A DNA stretch of 64,000 nucleotides from Chondrosia reniformis (GCA_947172415.1 OX359191.1:6758001-6822000); one strand, 5' to 3'; counted from the stretch's first letter, positions 1 to 14,400 are shown. Notes: generated by a model not told the origin, from the letters alone. Made by a program: numbers and translations.

Positions 1-247
1 TAAAAATAATATAAAGTATGCATGATTGAAAGATCATCTAAAACATGCTAGTTGGTAATTGGTCTAATGAAATAATTTATTTAAAATTGATTTCCGCTAA
101 ATTCATAAAATAAAGTCTTTGAATAATTAGTATATTTCTTTATTAGGAAAAAACAATTATTAAATTATATAAGAAATATGTGTTATTCAATACTGAATGT
201 GCATATTACTTGTAAAACGTTATTTAACTGTTTCTCATTCTATTTAG

Positions 248-2076
248 ATGTTAGCAGAACTGCCAGTATTTTAGAGAGCACTTTGAAGGAACTCAAATGG
301 CCACAGGATGCCGCCTACATGCTGCAGATTCAAAAAATGCTAGAAATGTTACAATCAAAAACATTTAAGAGATTGACAGAAGTTGTAGAAGGCAAAATTC
401 CTCATGTTTCCATGGTAACAGAGGGTCTTTCAACCCATCAAGCACACCCTACATTGATGTCAATGGTTAGCAGCCCAAAAATACCGCAGACACTTGGATT
501 ACAGGGTCTTACTCAGTCCTTACCAAGCGCCCAAAAAATGGGTGAACATGTACAGCTGAATACAATCAATTTGTCAGATGGCAGTGGTTACTCTCCAATA
601 CACGAAAACATACAAGCAGATAGCAAGACACTGGTAATTTCATTCAAAACAATGAACTAATCAATTTGTTTCGTACATCTATTATCCGCAGCAGGCACCT
701 TCAAAACTGACCACTATGCTAATTTGTTACCATTTAGGAACTGATAGAATAGATACCCACAGGAACACTCTTTGAGCAATGAATATAAGACTAGGATTAT
801 AGTGTAATGTTCTATCAGTCATATTGCCTACCTCTTAGTTTTGATTGTATGATTGTACCAGATGCCCATCACAGCTGAAACCTGCCTTACCAGACAAGCA
901 ATCTAGATACCTCTTATTTGTAAACCCTAGTCTTATGAGTTGTCAACATTTAATAAGTGCTGCATGTAGCTGCATCTTGAAAACCAATCAGTACACACAC
1001 CTATACACCTATTACTGGAAGGACATTTTTAATAGATTTCAAAGTAGAATGTGTTCATATTATATTAGGAGTTCTGAAATTGTAAGCATGTAGTTCCTGA
1101 CTGGTACCATTTTCAAAATTGGTAAATTGTGTTAGCTTCAAGTTTGAATGTATACTTTCAATTTAAATCCATCTTGTGAACAAGTGTTGATTGATTTCCT
1201 TTTCAGTGGAGGATAACAATACTGTTGTTTATTCAGTCTCCCATTCAGCAAACTTAGGGAACATAGCTGACTGACTGTGGTGAAGTATTCATTCAAAGTG
1301 ACTTTTACCTTCACTATTCCAAGCACCTAACCAAACCCCTATCCCCATAACCTGTTTACGTATAGTCACTTTCTGAGTCCATTCTTAGTCACTGTATTCA
1401 CATACATAAGTACACATGTTGTAATTCTGTTGTTTACACCAAGCATTACATTAAAGGAATTATGGCTGTACACTGCACAATTGCACACAAAATGTATTTT
1501 TATCGCAATCGTTTGTAGGAAAGGCATGGTGCTGTGGCTAATGTGGAGATAGTGGAAACGTCTTTCATGGGACACTCCAATAATTGCCCATCAAAGGCTG
1601 ATGATGTACAGCTGGAAGGTACAGGTACAATTATTCCCAATTTCCATTCAGAAATTGAAGAGAAAGAGGATGATGATGTGTTTCTAGAGCCTGGTAGAGT
1701 GGTAGAAGGACCTGCAGAAGTTTCAGGTAAATCAATTAGGATACCTCTGTTGGGAAATCCAATTACATTCAACACTCATGTCATTTTTTATTTACCTATA
1801 TATCCAGGGGTGCATCTACAACCCTGACCTATACTATATATGATGCATACATGTAGACTTGGTATTACGATAGTTAGCAGTTTAATTACATTATTCTTTT
1901 GTTACCTAGGCTGTGGTGAGAAGATGATGATAGAAGATGGGCAGTCTTCACTGATGAGAGATGCTCTCTTCCCAATGAGGCAAAAGGAGAGCCTAACAGA
2001 GATCAGAAGGGCAGTGAAAAACAAGCTTAGTCTGTCTGCTGTGAAAGACACTGAAGATACAATTTGGGAATTATGA
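248..2076 (+). CDS. Unrecognised protein, last three exons (5' part outside window)
   Basis: Three exons join in one frame: 248-633 (acceptor TTTAG, donor CTG|GTAATT), 1519-1726 (acceptor TTTGTAG, donor CAG|GTAAAT) and 1910-2076, ending at TGA. Phases match at both junctions: phase 0 at the first, and a glycine codon split 1/2 at the second. The visible C-terminal part is about 253 residues. It opens with a helical, Leu/Lys/Gln-rich segment (LKELKWPQDAAYMLQIQKML). A Ser/Thr/Pro/Gln-rich middle follows, then an acidic patch (EIEEKEDDDVFLEP) and a basic segment (EIRRAVKNKLSL) just before the stop. I see no transmembrane segment or catalytic motif. The composition suggests an intracellular protein with a disordered tail. 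A possible polyadenylation signal ATTAAA lies at 2102-2107. I do not recognise the family. The exon structure is well supported, the function is unknown, and the 5' exons are outside the window. Confidence 0.7.
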
Positions 2077-4373
2077 ACCACATAATCCTACTCATTGTTT
2101 GATTAAAATATATATATATAATGTTTTGATGGCTTGATTTCATGCATAATTATTCTTGTAATGTCCTTGAAACATGACTTTGAGAGGTCATAGAAAAAGT
2201 CAACAGGTTTAAGACATCACTTTTTATGTCAACCTACCCAAAGTGTTGATTGTTTTAGCTTGTGTTATTGTAAGATGAGTCTACTCTAAGCTTTAAAATC
2301 AATAACTGTTCGCTTCTGAAGTCATTCCATCTTTATTCTAAGCACCAGGTAATAGATTTGTAATGGCATCCCCAATGCCAGGTAACTAAATACCACAACA
2401 CTAATTCAATCACCATATATAACTTGTATTGGTGTCTTGAACAATCCGGGGCCACCTCTCATGTCTTCTGCCTTTGTTTGCTGGACTTTTACTAGCTCCT
2501 CTCAGATAAAATGTCCTTCTTGATTCATTTTCTGTCATGTACACTCCTAGTATGTAGATATTTGCCGAGTGAGTGACTCTTCTATTACTCATACATCAAC
2601 ATGTATCATCCTTGTCATGTTACTGTTAAAACTTATACATTGAATTTAAAAAGATTTTTAATGTTCCAAGTGCAGAGAGTTAACATGTAGTATGTATAAA
2701 AACCAATTTCCTTGTTTGCATATACGTATATGTGTGACTTTTCATGAAAGCTATTATTAAAATTGTCAAATTGGCTGAAATAATTGATAGCAATATTGTC
2801 TGCCTAATAAGCATTTTATTGTGATATATGGACACCCACAAATTGCTGAAGGACACAGAGTGACAATACAATAGAAATCAGCTTGCTCAATCAATCTTAT
2901 ACTAGAAGATCCAACATAATATTCACTAATGAATGGTTCAAGATTGCACACACTTACCAGTCTAATTTAATAAGTTGTAGACAAATTAATACAATACTTT
3001 CCATTGAAAAGGATACCTTTAATCTCAAATCGTAAGGATTCTTCTATCTCTGCCTGTTTTGCCATATTAATAAGGTCTATTTGAAAGATGTGCATATCTG
3101 CTGAGGTAATCACTCCCATGCATCATGACTTCCCATCTTATGGATTTTAGATGGATTGCTATCACCCATAGTGAGCTTTGTGGAATTTCAAGTCATACAA
3201 GAATCTTATAATTAATTTCCTTAAAGGGTCCCAGTCCTACCCTAAATTATAATTGTGGGTGTGACAGGGAGGAGTGAGGTTAATTTGGATACCATCCTTA
3301 CTAGGATAGAGGAAAATGTACAGGATTACTTGGAAATCCAGCACTCAATTAAGGAACAAAATATTTCACTCTTGGTGCCAATTAATTACTGCAGCATACT
3401 TCCAATACTCTTCTCAATTTGTTAGATGTCACTGAGCCAGATACTGAAGCAAGTTTGTGGCTGTACAGTAGGTGGGAAATATTCAGTTTGTAACATCAAA
3501 GTATATAGCTCAAGTGTGGATATATAAACTGAGCAATATTCCGTAGGCGGGGGGGTTGACTAGAATTCTTCATCAGAAGTGAATTCTATGTCCAATTAAT
3601 CTCATACATATTGTAGACATATAGCAATTGTATATATTTTACATCAGTTATACAAAGTGTCTTTGGTAATTTAAATCCTTATATCAATGAAAATTCTTCT
3701 ATTGTTCTTCCTACTCATTATTTGTATTATTAACACACACACACACACCACACAAATCAGGTGCATCCTAAAGAGCCCACCCAACCTCTACCTCTGTGTT
3801 TCACAACTTGTTACTTGTGACTTGCTGGGCATTAGCGAGGAAGAGTGCCATTGTAAGCGTCCTACATAGTGCAACTACCAGTAGTGGTAGAGCTAATGGC
3901 TTACACCTAGCAAGGTAATTAGAGGACAGACTACCTCCCTTTGTAGATATACAACTAAAACCAGCCATGCAACATACACTAACAGCATTTTCACCTTCAA
4001 TCACCTATTCTGCAAGTATTTGTGGTAACATCAACCACTCTAAAACTACCATCTATAGAAGAGTTACATTTTCAAATGCAAATACAGAAATATTCAAATA
4101 AAATCAGGTAACAAATATTATAATGGTGGTCCAGGTCTGTTGTTTGTTATTTACAGGAAGATCATTAAAGATGACAAAAATAAGTAACAGTCACATTGCA
4201 CATGTATAAAACATAGAAAGTCAGTTCTGAATTCCTTTACACTTGAAACTTGGTGCCATCATGGTGGCTTGATGTAGCTGCATTTCAAGGAAAACACTCA
4301 ATAGATTAAAAATCGTTAAAATGCAGAAACCTTCACACACAATTCTAATTGATTTTCTGTTGACCATCATCTC
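2077..4373. other. Intergenic spacer
   Basis: AT-rich sequence between two convergent genes. Short ORFs here lack splice context and protein-like composition. A short CA-type microsatellite lies near 3731-3748. I found no exon, RNA gene or mobile element that I can support. Confidence 0.5.
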
Positions 4374-5156
4374 CTACACAACGTTGTTAAAATCGGACGG
4401 TTGTCGGTCGTATGAAGCTAAGAGATACTTTGGTGGTTGCGGGGTGTCGCAAATCAAATTGGGCAAAGGCAAATTCGTTTGTGCATCCAATACAGTGGTG
4501 GTGACTGTATCATTCGAGCTGAGGGGATCATGCGCTTGAGATCTGGACCAACGGCTGTACTGACAGAAGCTTGCTAAAATAAATAATGTCGAGAATATGA
4601 CAATGCCAATTACTATCCCCAAAGCTATGAGAGCAATCTGCCAGGTTCTTAATCCTTCTGGTACGCTTGAATCGGTACTCGACTCTTCTGGTGTAGTAGG
4701 TGGTTCTGTCGTTATAGTTACAATTGGATTACAGAGAACTCCCTCTGTTCCTTCGGGACAATCGCATTCGAGAGTGTTCTCCTTACAGTTGCCGCTACCC
4801 TTGCACAGGCTGCAATCTAAAATACACCTCCCATAGGCAGCATATTCGTACCAACGGCAGCACACTATGTCAAACTGAAAGCCACAATTTACTACGCCGC
4901 AATTCTCCTTCTTTTCAAATCCAGGTAGACAAGACTTGGTACAGTTCCGACATTCTCCTCCGTCAAAGTACATGTCTTCGGGGCATTCTTCTAAAGGTTC
5001 ACTTGGACAATCCCTCTTCAAAACTGATGACAGAGACGGAATACTTAACGTCACTAGTAACAGCAAAGGTAAAGGACTTCCAACGAATGTAACACTCATT
5101 TCGACACGCTTGACAAAAACTATCACACAAAGCCGGTGGTAACCTGAATTATTCAC
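4374..5156 (-). CDS. Type I membrane protein with TNFR/EGF-like Cys-rich ectodomain
   Basis: Uninterrupted ORF of 260 codons. The Met at residue 20 (5097-5099) is the more likely start, because a clean signal peptide follows it (LPLLLLVTLSIPSLSS). Residues ~50-145 are cysteine-rich. A TNF-receptor-like block (CPEDMYFDGGECRNC, then CGFQFDIVCC) is followed by CILDC and an EGF-like end (CDCPEGTEGVLC). A Thr/Pro/Ser stalk leads to one transmembrane helix (ALIALGIVIGIVIFSTLFIL, ~residues 176-195). The ~65-residue cytoplasmic tail has no death domain that I can see. It is a paralogue of the gene at 23707-24183: both share CG-V-CG-QFD-VCC, YEYA, CILDC and CxCP-G--G-LC. The likely role is a cell-surface receptor or binding protein; the ligand is unknown. 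It is divergently arranged with the beta-helix gene starting at 5484. TNFR assignment is by cysteine pattern only. Confidence 0.85.
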   Translation of the reverse strand: MNNSGYHRLCVIVFVKRVEMSVTFVGSPLPLLLLVTLSIPSLSSVLKRDCPSEPLEECPEDMYFDGGECRNCTKSCLPGFEKKENCGVVNCGFQFDIVCCRWYEYAAYGRCILDCSLCKGSGNCKENTLECDCPEGTEGVLCNPIVTITTEPPTTPEESSTDSSVPEGLRTWQIALIALGIVIGIVIFSTLFILASFCQYSRWSRSQAHDPLSSNDTVTTTVLDAQTNLPLPNLICDTPQPPKYLLASYDRQPSDFNNVV

Positions 5157-5483
5157 TAAATGTCTTCTGCGTTCTCTCTCTGTTTATAGATCTCAACGAG
5201 GTTGAACTCATTGCACCTAACTTCCTTCAAAAACCTATTACTGCCGAATCATTTCACACTCGCCTCTAATAGATTTGTTCAAATCAATTATATCACTAGA
5301 TTGTAGGCTGAAGACCTTATTTAGATCAAGTCCTGCCCCCTTTTGAAATACTTCAAAGATTGTGAAGTGTAGAATTTCAATTAATTTATTAACCACTGCA
5401 TCAACAATTTCTATTCTGCACCATTTAAATACATCTACCCGCCTTCATAATCAATTAGGGTTATCCTCTGTCATTGCACGAAT
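5157..5483. promoter_or_regulatory. Shared divergent promoter region
   Basis: About 330-385 bp separate the start codons of the leftward membrane-protein gene and the rightward beta-helix gene. Both 5' ends must lie here, so the interval probably works as a bidirectional promoter. I could not assign a convincing TATA box to either gene. Inference from layout only. Confidence 0.4.
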
Positions 5484-8400
5484 ATGGCTTCGCACGTTGC
5501 AGAAATTTTCCTATTAGTGTTCGTCTTACATCAAAGCAATGCTCGTAGGATTAACTCAGACATAAATTTTCGTACATCTCAAGTTACCGGAAAGATCGAA
5601 AGTAACGCTAACGAAATGAACGATTCGTTCTATAATGGTTTGCAATAATTTACACATTGTCACAGAATCTATATATTCAAATATAGACCTCTTATCCCAA
5701 ATTGAATACATGTATATGTAAATTGGGTTAAAAGCTGTATCTGCAGTCACTTCACACTTAAAGGTCAAAGACTTAATTTAATGCAAGCTGTAAATATATT
5801 TTAGATGTACAATTTGGAATACGAGGAGATCTGTTTTTCTCCTAACATCATTGTAGGTATTGACATTAGAGGTGTATTGTATGCTTGAAATGATACTTTC
5901 AAATATTAACACCTTCCTCTTCTAAATTTAGTGCTAGACTATGGTGCTATACCAGATGGCAAGACTGACTGCACAGAAGCTTTTCAAAAAGCACTCACAA
6001 CTGCTGGAGACCGAAAAGGAGGAATTGGTATGGTTATAAGATGCACCTTTGCGCTCAGACATCAAAAGAAAGGAATTGTAGGGGGCATGTAAATATAGCA
6101 GATTTATCAAATAATTTTTGTACCATGTAGTGATCAAATTTAGTATACTTGCTCTGCATTTAGGATATGCAATGTCATTTTTTGTCCTTTAATCAAATTT
6201 ACTCTTTAAACTACAGTATATCAGCTTTGATGTCTAATTTACCTAAGTGGAGAAGTAGGTGTGTCTCCATTGCAGTAGGTGTGTCTCCACTGCAGTAGGT
6301 GTGTCTCCATTGCAGTAGGTGTGTCTCCACTGCAGTAGGTGTGTCTCCACTGCAGTAGGTGTGTCTCCACTGCAGTAGGTGTGTCTCCACTGCAGTAGGT
6401 GTGTCTCCACTGCAGTAGTTGTGTCTCCACTCTAGTAGGTGGAAGGTGTGTCTACACTGTAGTAGGTGTGTCTCCACTGCAGTAGGTGTGTCTCCACTGC
6501 AGTAGGTGTGTCTCCACTGCAGTAGGTGTGTCTCCACTCTAGTAGGTGGAAGGTGTGTCTCCACTGCAGTAGGTGTGTCTCCACTGCAGTAGGTGTGTCT
6601 CCACTGCCGTAGGTGTGTCTCCACTGCAGTAGGTGTGTCTCCACTCTAGTAGGTGGAAGGTGTGTCTCCACTCCAGTAGGTGGAAGGTGTGTCTACACTG
6701 CAGTAGGTGTGTCTAAAATTAGCTGGGCCTTAACATTGTGAATAATATGGTTCATGTTGATGATGCAAGGACCAACATTGAGATGGAAACCTAAAATTAA
6801 AATGCAATTGAAGCTGATGTCAGCAGTTTACTTTGATCATTTATAGGTAGGTACCTACCACAGACAGTAATTCATCATGATCATGATGTCATATTTTCTA
6901 TTTAAGTTGGCAGTAATTCCCACTCCTCTCCTCTTCTCCTCCTAAACTCCTCTTTCATTGCTGATGAATACACAAGGGTTGAAATGTTCAATTTTCTTTA
7001 ATTAATTCAATTGCAACTACTATCAACGCAATAAATACTTCCTATCATTTTGTGTTTTTACATCTTTCAACCAAATTGTTCCTGGCCGGGCACCCCACTT
7101 AGGGTCTCCAGTTGCTTCAAGGGCTGATCTGAAGTTAAGTTGCCATGTGATGAACAGATATATGAACAGATATTCTATTAATGTACCTGTGTACATTTTT
7201 GCCTGTGGCTTCATTGCTGATGAGATTCATAGGATTAATTAATAACATTCATTACTTCAGCAACATTAATGATATTCATTGTCTTTTATTTGCTGCATGG
7301 GCTGATCACATCCTGCTGTGTATGTGGGCTTGTCTGATTGATTTATCTTAAATTTGTAGTGTTTGGTGATTCTCAAAGTTACATGTCATATAAATAGTAA
7401 CTAAAGGAGTCACTATTATGTGTAGTTTGTATTCAATATATAATCATAGTAATATTCTAATATTCATTTGGGACAATTGGGAATTATGGCTTTATTCTAT
7501 TTGTTATATAGAATCTTACTGGTTTTTGATTGTTTTGCCAACTCTAGTAGATTTGTACATTCAAAGACCTTATTTAGGATTTAATTTTTTAAAGTTTCCT
7601 AACTGCATCAAATATAATTTATCCCTATATATGTGTGGCATTGTTGATAATTGATTTCATTGCAATTTTACTGTTTTGACTAAGTTGTCTAGGTAGATGT
7701 ATAATACATTGATAGAGCCTTGAAATCAATCAGTAATTAGCTTTGTCATTCCAACACTCCCAAAGTAACACTACTTTGTCAGTCCATTGACACACAGCAC
7801 TTGAACATCTGCACTTTGCTCAACTGTTTCTGCACGCACATCAGAACACATATACACATGTACTACTGAGATTTACAGTGCATTTCATTTGTTAGTTATT
7901 ATTGGTCTGTGAACACACAGCTATAATGATCTGTTAACCATTTAATATTTAGAGTTAATCAAGTAGACATTGGTTGGCGATGTTGTTAACACCTTCAATT
8001 GAGGTTGTACTCTGAGATTACTTCTAAGGCTTGTTATTGTTGATTTGATCAAGAAGGATTGCCTTCTTATAAAGATACTGAAGAGAAGAGCTGGTATATG
8101 TAATCTTGTAGTCTACATTCATACATAAATCATTAAAATGTGTGATATTAATTTGTTTTGCAACTCTTATTGGTGCTGTTGGCATAAAATGTTTAGCATA
8201 TAAACTTTGAAATTGTTAATTTTCGTTTGTTGTCTACATTAGGTCAGTAACTACCTATGAAAATGTACACTAAGAGATCACTGTCACTCCTATCAGCCTT
8301 TGTCTAAATTTAGTAGAAACCAACCAATAGCCAACTCCTTGAGACAAAGGGCACAAAATAAACATCATTCAATAAATACACACCATCCTGCCTTTTAAAG

Positions 8401-11400
8401 ATTCCCACACACTATATGGACCTAGAAACCTTAAGGTAACTCCTTTTACCCAAAGGTCAGTTAATTGATTTATTCAGTCATTGAATCTGTTCAATGTCAA
8501 CAAAAATGTGTTTGGTTTTGGATTTGGCCTTTTAACCCAAGAACTGTGGACTTATGGGATATTAATAGAGGCTCTTGGTGAGAGCTTCCACTGTGTCTGC
8601 ACCTGATAATGAGACACTTTAATTGAAATAGTATCCAACCAAATGTTATCTCCATCACCTTGGAAATAGGAATTCCAGTGAGGACTATTTGTATAGCTAT
8701 AAGTAACTATATAGGTTTTATAGATTTTACACCACATACATATCAATATGTTTGTATATGATCAGGTCAGCTGTTACCATGGTGATGAGGGATGTCTTTG
8801 GTTGTGTAAGAATGTCATTGATATTACATTCCAATCAGTTGCCATAGAAACAGTTTATCAACACAAACTCATGTAACCCTGATGGATATATTGTGTTCTA
8901 TGGAGATATAGGATTCAATTATACATCATCATCATCTTAAGGACATGGTAACTGTAATAGTTTCGATCTGGTTAGAAGAAGTGATCTCTACCGTATTTCA
9001 CCTTTTAATTACTGATATATTAAATCACAGTCAAACATCACAAAGATAGATAGACACAAAAGAAGCAATTTGCTTGGAATTGAACCCAAGACAGCTTGGT
9101 TTTGACCCCTCTATGACTGAACTACAGCAATGTTCACTTCATGTTCCCCTTGCACTAACAGTAAACTAAAGAAACTAGTCTCTGTTCATACTGTAAATTA
9201 GTGGTAATTCAATTAATCTGAACAAACTAATCATGTACTTTTCTTTCCAGTTAAGTTTAGACTTGTAGTAATCATAGGAGATTCAGAAGATTAACATGAT
9301 TTGTAATATGTTTAACCAAATACAATATATATATATACGGATATACTATACTTGTGTGTACTGATTACCTGCTGGCTAGTTTAATCTGGCAAAGATGAAT
9401 TAATTACTCAATTGACTGCTTAGTTTACAAGGTATATATAAAAAGAAAACACAACATGATTGGCAACAAATTACTTTGTAATTAGCACAAGAGAGAAACA
9501 TGAATGGAGCATTGCTGTTGTAATTGTAGCTTGATTGTAGTGCACACGAAACAAACTGTCTTGTATATATTTATTTGTTTCCCAATTATCTGTTGTCATT
9601 CAAGTTTTCCCTCCTAAACTAATGTCTCCTCATGAAACAGTTGTAGTCTGATTATTATTTCAACTGTGTTCATAGGTAACATGGTAAATCACATATCACA
9701 AAACACACTCATTGGCATTTGGCATATGTAATTTTCTATACGTATATATTAAATATTGCACAAACCTTGAGAAATCCTCTTTTAGTTAGATTACTTTACC
9801 ATACTGGTATGTTTCACTTACTTTACTAAGTGATATATAAATAGCTTATGTTTGACTGTATAACTGTCTCATACATTAAGGCATGTTGCATATACATATG
9901 CATGTACTTCAGTTTTGGCTGGAGTTAATATATAGCCTGTAAATTCATAACTGTTGCTTTCATAGCTACACAACCAATTAGAGGTGTGAGCTGTTAGTTT
10001 ATGAATTGAATAGGTATATAGGTACCTATATATGTAGGTGTATTGTGTGGTGTGCTTGTTAATTGATTACTGCAGCCTAGGTGTTAGGGAATATATAGTG
10101 TATTCAGTCTTTGGTTTGAAAGAAGGAAAATCAATTATCTATTCAATTTACCCTCTCTCACCATTTGAATAGGCACTTGCATGCATCATAGATATCTTGC
10201 TTGCATGGTTAGCTTGTATGCCAGTGTTACTAGGCAAATTTAGCGCATTAATAGAAATATTTCTCAATCAAAGTATCCTCAACACCTGATCTCTTATGTA
10301 TGCACGTTCTAAGTGATTTCCTGCTATAACAATAGAACACCATTTCATTTTTCTGTTGGTCTGTAAGAGGCTATCTGCATGGTTTGTTTAAAAACATTGA
10401 GTCTTCTATGCTCATAAATTTGATCAGTAGGAAAAATGTGAAATTACCTACTCCATCAGGTAATTCATCAGTTTAACAGTTATCCATATTGGTAAGTTGT
10501 CTTCAAACTAGCTATGTCATAATAGGTAGAGGAATACAGTGTAACTCTACCAATATACGTAGCTGTTCAAATTGTAGACAACCTTCAGAAAAATGAAACT
10601 TACAAGTGTTGGAAGCATTTTGATTAATACTATCTTCTTAGATGAGAATTCAACTGTTTTCTGTAAGTCTGTGTGTATTGGACATAATAGAAAATCTATT
10701 AAAGCATAAATCCTCCATGAATTCAAAGCATATGAATCAATCTCATTTGTAAACCATTTAAGGATGTAACCCACTTCCTGGAGTCTGTCTAAGTAATAAA
10801 CCATTAACATGGCATAACTATAATATAGTCAGTTCTTAAGCCATCAGTTTACTTGTCAGCCATTTTCAACAGCCTAATCTATTTCTGGTGAGTACTGTTA
10901 CACAGGGGTGAATCTAGAAGTTTAGGGGGGGGGGGGGGGGATAATTATATAAGAGTGTGGGTATGAGGTGGTTTGGTCCGTATTTTACTAAGGTTTGAAT
11001 TTTGGTTACTACAAACTCAAACTCAAGGTATATACTGTGATAGAAATAATCACTGGGAGTTATTATACCTGACCAACCACTAAACGAGGTCATGTACATA
11101 TATGTATGTACATACATGTATGTATATATTGTGTGAATATATTACATATCCATGTACTGAGCTATATAGTGTTTGAGCCAGCTATTGGAAAGGATTATCA
11201 TTTACATGCAGTAATGACATTTCTGGTCAACTCAACTTCAGAAGCTGGATAATAGTGTATATTTGGATGATCCTTCCTTCCTGTTTTCCTGTTTTCTGGT
11301 CAACTCAGATAAATATTCCTTCCTGTTTTCCTGTTTTCTGGTCAACTCAACTTCAGAAGCTGGATAATAGTGTATATTTGGATGATGTTTTCTTCCTGTT

Positions 11401-14400
11401 TTTCTGTTTTCTGGTCAACTCAGATAAATATTCCTTCCTGTTTTCTGGTCAACTCAACTTCAGAAGCTGGATGATAGTGTATATTTGATGATGTTTGCTC
11501 ACATATGTATTTGAGATGTCCATGGGAGTGACATTTCCAAATTGAACATTAAAGTGGAACAGATTATAGGACTGCAGGAGACACTGGACCTAATTAGATT
11601 AGTGAGAAGAATATTTTAAGTTTAATGTAAAGATCTAGATTAAAAAGATCATTGAATTTTTTAATGAATTTATTAAAGTTCTATTGAAAAACTTGTTTTT
11701 AATGTTGCTAATGTGTCGAAAATTGTTTATTCATCCAATTAGTTGGGTTTAGTAAAGGGTGAATGGATTTGCCACTTAATGGTTACCAATCAATCTATCC
11801 TGCCATGTTAAACACTTGTATATAGCTTCGGAATCTATTTAATGACAATGGTGCTTACAGGACAAGTGTCAACGTAGGAGGTTGTATCGAAATTCCTAAA
11901 AGTAACAACTAATTGAAAGAGGTGAACCTGTAACAGTGACAGAGTGGCGCACTTGATTGATATCCTATGAGAAATGCCTTAAGTGAAAAAAACAACATAC
12001 TGGTTACATATAGGTGAATAAGAAATATTCCTCCCCTCCCATTCGTTCATGTCATTTTAAGAATGCTGTGGATCCATATGTACTATGCCTAGTTGCGAGG
12101 TGGACCTAGATTTGAAATACTGAACACCTCACTCTTACGAATGAATGAGGGAGTCTTAAGAGTAAACATTGACATTTTATAAGAAATGTATAAGTAAATT
12201 ATTATTATTATTATATATATGTATTGCTAAGATACAGAAGTGCAGGTCTAGAAACTTTAAGAGAGGTGTTAATACTAAATGCAATAGAAAAAGAGTATGA
12301 GCCAGTTTGGCTGGTATTTGCCAAATGTTTGAATTATGGCTACTACAAATTCAAACTCAGATGAGGGTACTTATATTATGTGTATATGTAATTTGTTGTT
12401 CATATTGCTTATAAAATATGTCCAATTTCATAGAACATCAAAAAGATGATGTTCTATATATGAAATACTTAATCTAATATAAAGTTAATGGGAACCAACT
12501 GGAGTTGAACCCCAAGCTGTGTATATATATACCTAGCACCTCAGTCAATTGAATATTTTAGCAATAGAATAAACAGGTTGGTGTTGTTAGCCTATGTGTA
12601 TGGTCTGGTTGGTTGACCTTACTCTCCCTATGGCATCTGAGGTGCAACAAGGTTGTCTGTCCGCCTATATGTAATTGAGGAAGTGCAATGAAGTTTTTGT
12701 AAACTTATAAGTAAATTCCTTCATATTCCTTCATATTCTTATTCCTAAATTACCTTCATCCATCCATTGATTCTACAGTTTATGTTCCTGTTGGAAATTA
12801 TATGTTCAACAAAGCCAGTACCATTTCTATTCCAAAAGCAGTCAGTCTTGTCGGGACTTATAGGTTAGCGTTATTTAAACACTGGATTATTATAGAGGAT
12901 ATCATGTCAATATGCATATTTTTGTGCCTTTACAGTACCCTTTAAGGTTTCAAATGAAAAAAAGTATTGTACGTATATCTGAACATACGTAGTGTACAAG
13001 TATAGCATACGTATGTCATACATATGTATGCATATGAGTATAGTCTATGTTATACGCATAATCTATGTCATACAGTACATACGGTACAGACCAAAAGTAA
13101 CGTTTACACTTGCGAGATTCAAGTGTGAGTGCCTCAAGCTTGCGAGTGGTATTCATATCAAGAATATAGCGAGGGATAAAGTGAGTACTCAGGCATCAAT
13201 GACGTTAACAATTTTATATCACTATTAAAAGGTGTCGAAAATACTTTCCACCTTGTCAAAGTCCCTCGAATGCACCACTCAGGAATCAAGATGATATCGA
13301 GTTATTCGACTATAATACCACTCGAGTTTTCAGTGACTCACACTCAAATATTGCAAGTGTAAGCGTTACTTTGGTCCGTACCGTATGTATGCATATGAGT
13401 TATATAGCCTATGTTATACCTATGTATGCATATGAGTTATATAGTCTATGTCATACATATGTATGTATATGAGTTATATAGTCTATGTCATACATATGCA
13501 TGCATATGAGTTATATAGCCTATGTTATACCTATGTATGTATATGAGTTATATAGTCTATGTCATACATAATACATGTGCGTATGCAGTGTATACATATA
13601 AAGTTTGTATATGCACTTAATAGAAATGTTCCATCTCATTCCCACTTCAATCAGGATTACCCACCAAATGGTGAGTTCCATTTTTCTTTTTTTCTTTTTT
13701 CAGTTTTATTAAAAGTTAGAATTTGATGGCTTCTCCATCCTCCTACCTGTAGATGGCTCTGTTCTCATGATTAGCTGGGGAAAGGGTCAGAATAGTGGCT
13801 GCTTCATAAATATGAGCAAAGATACTACAATTGAGGGTTTTACCATCTACTATCCAGATCAGGTACCTGATAAGGAACCACAACCATATCCCTGGTATGT
13901 ACGTATGTACCTAATTAGGCTGAAGATATACAGTACATCTTGAAGTAACATAATTGTATAAATATAAAGCTTGTAAGATTCATATTGTAGCTGCATGCAA
14001 AACATGCTTCACTATATTTTAAAACACCATTACCTGAATCAGTGACTAGCAATTTCCAGTCTTCTATATTCTCCACCAGGCCAATTATGTGCATGTATTA
14101 TATTATGTGTTTGAAGAAAGAAAACATATAAAAAAACAATTTTATTTGTGGATTTCGAGTGGGGATTAGTGACACAGAAATACATTTAATAAATAACCTG
14201 TTACTGTACTATATAGTATTCATTTTTATTTGTAAGGACAATTTTTAGGGATTATGGTACTGCTCGCTAAATTCACTAAAATGAGTACCAGTTAAAATTA
14301 GTAGCCTTAAGATACGTAGTTGTGTACTTATATACAGCATAGAATATACACACAGTGTCCTATTATGATCACACTATCACTTCATACAGTATATAAATAT

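Larger units (their letters stand above)
6028..12778 (+). other. Intron 2 of the beta-helix gene
   Basis: This 6.75-kb intron runs between donor ATTG|GTATGG and acceptor TTCTACAG. It contains the 20-bp minisatellite at 6255-6713, a G16 tract at 10925-10940 and an imperfect repeat at 11222-11490. I found no nested gene or RNA. ORFs on either strand here are AT-rich or repeat-derived. Confidence 0.6.

Noticed and set aside
845..1093. 82-aa + strand ORF
   Set aside because: It lies in the intron between two good exons of the first gene, with no compatible splice sites.
6211..6671. Long - strand ORFs rich in Thr, His and Trp
   Set aside because: They are translations of the 20-bp minisatellite in an intron; no splice or start context.
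6255..6713. CRISPR-like array
   Set aside because: The repeats are contiguous without unique spacers, and the genome is eukaryotic; it is a minisatellite.
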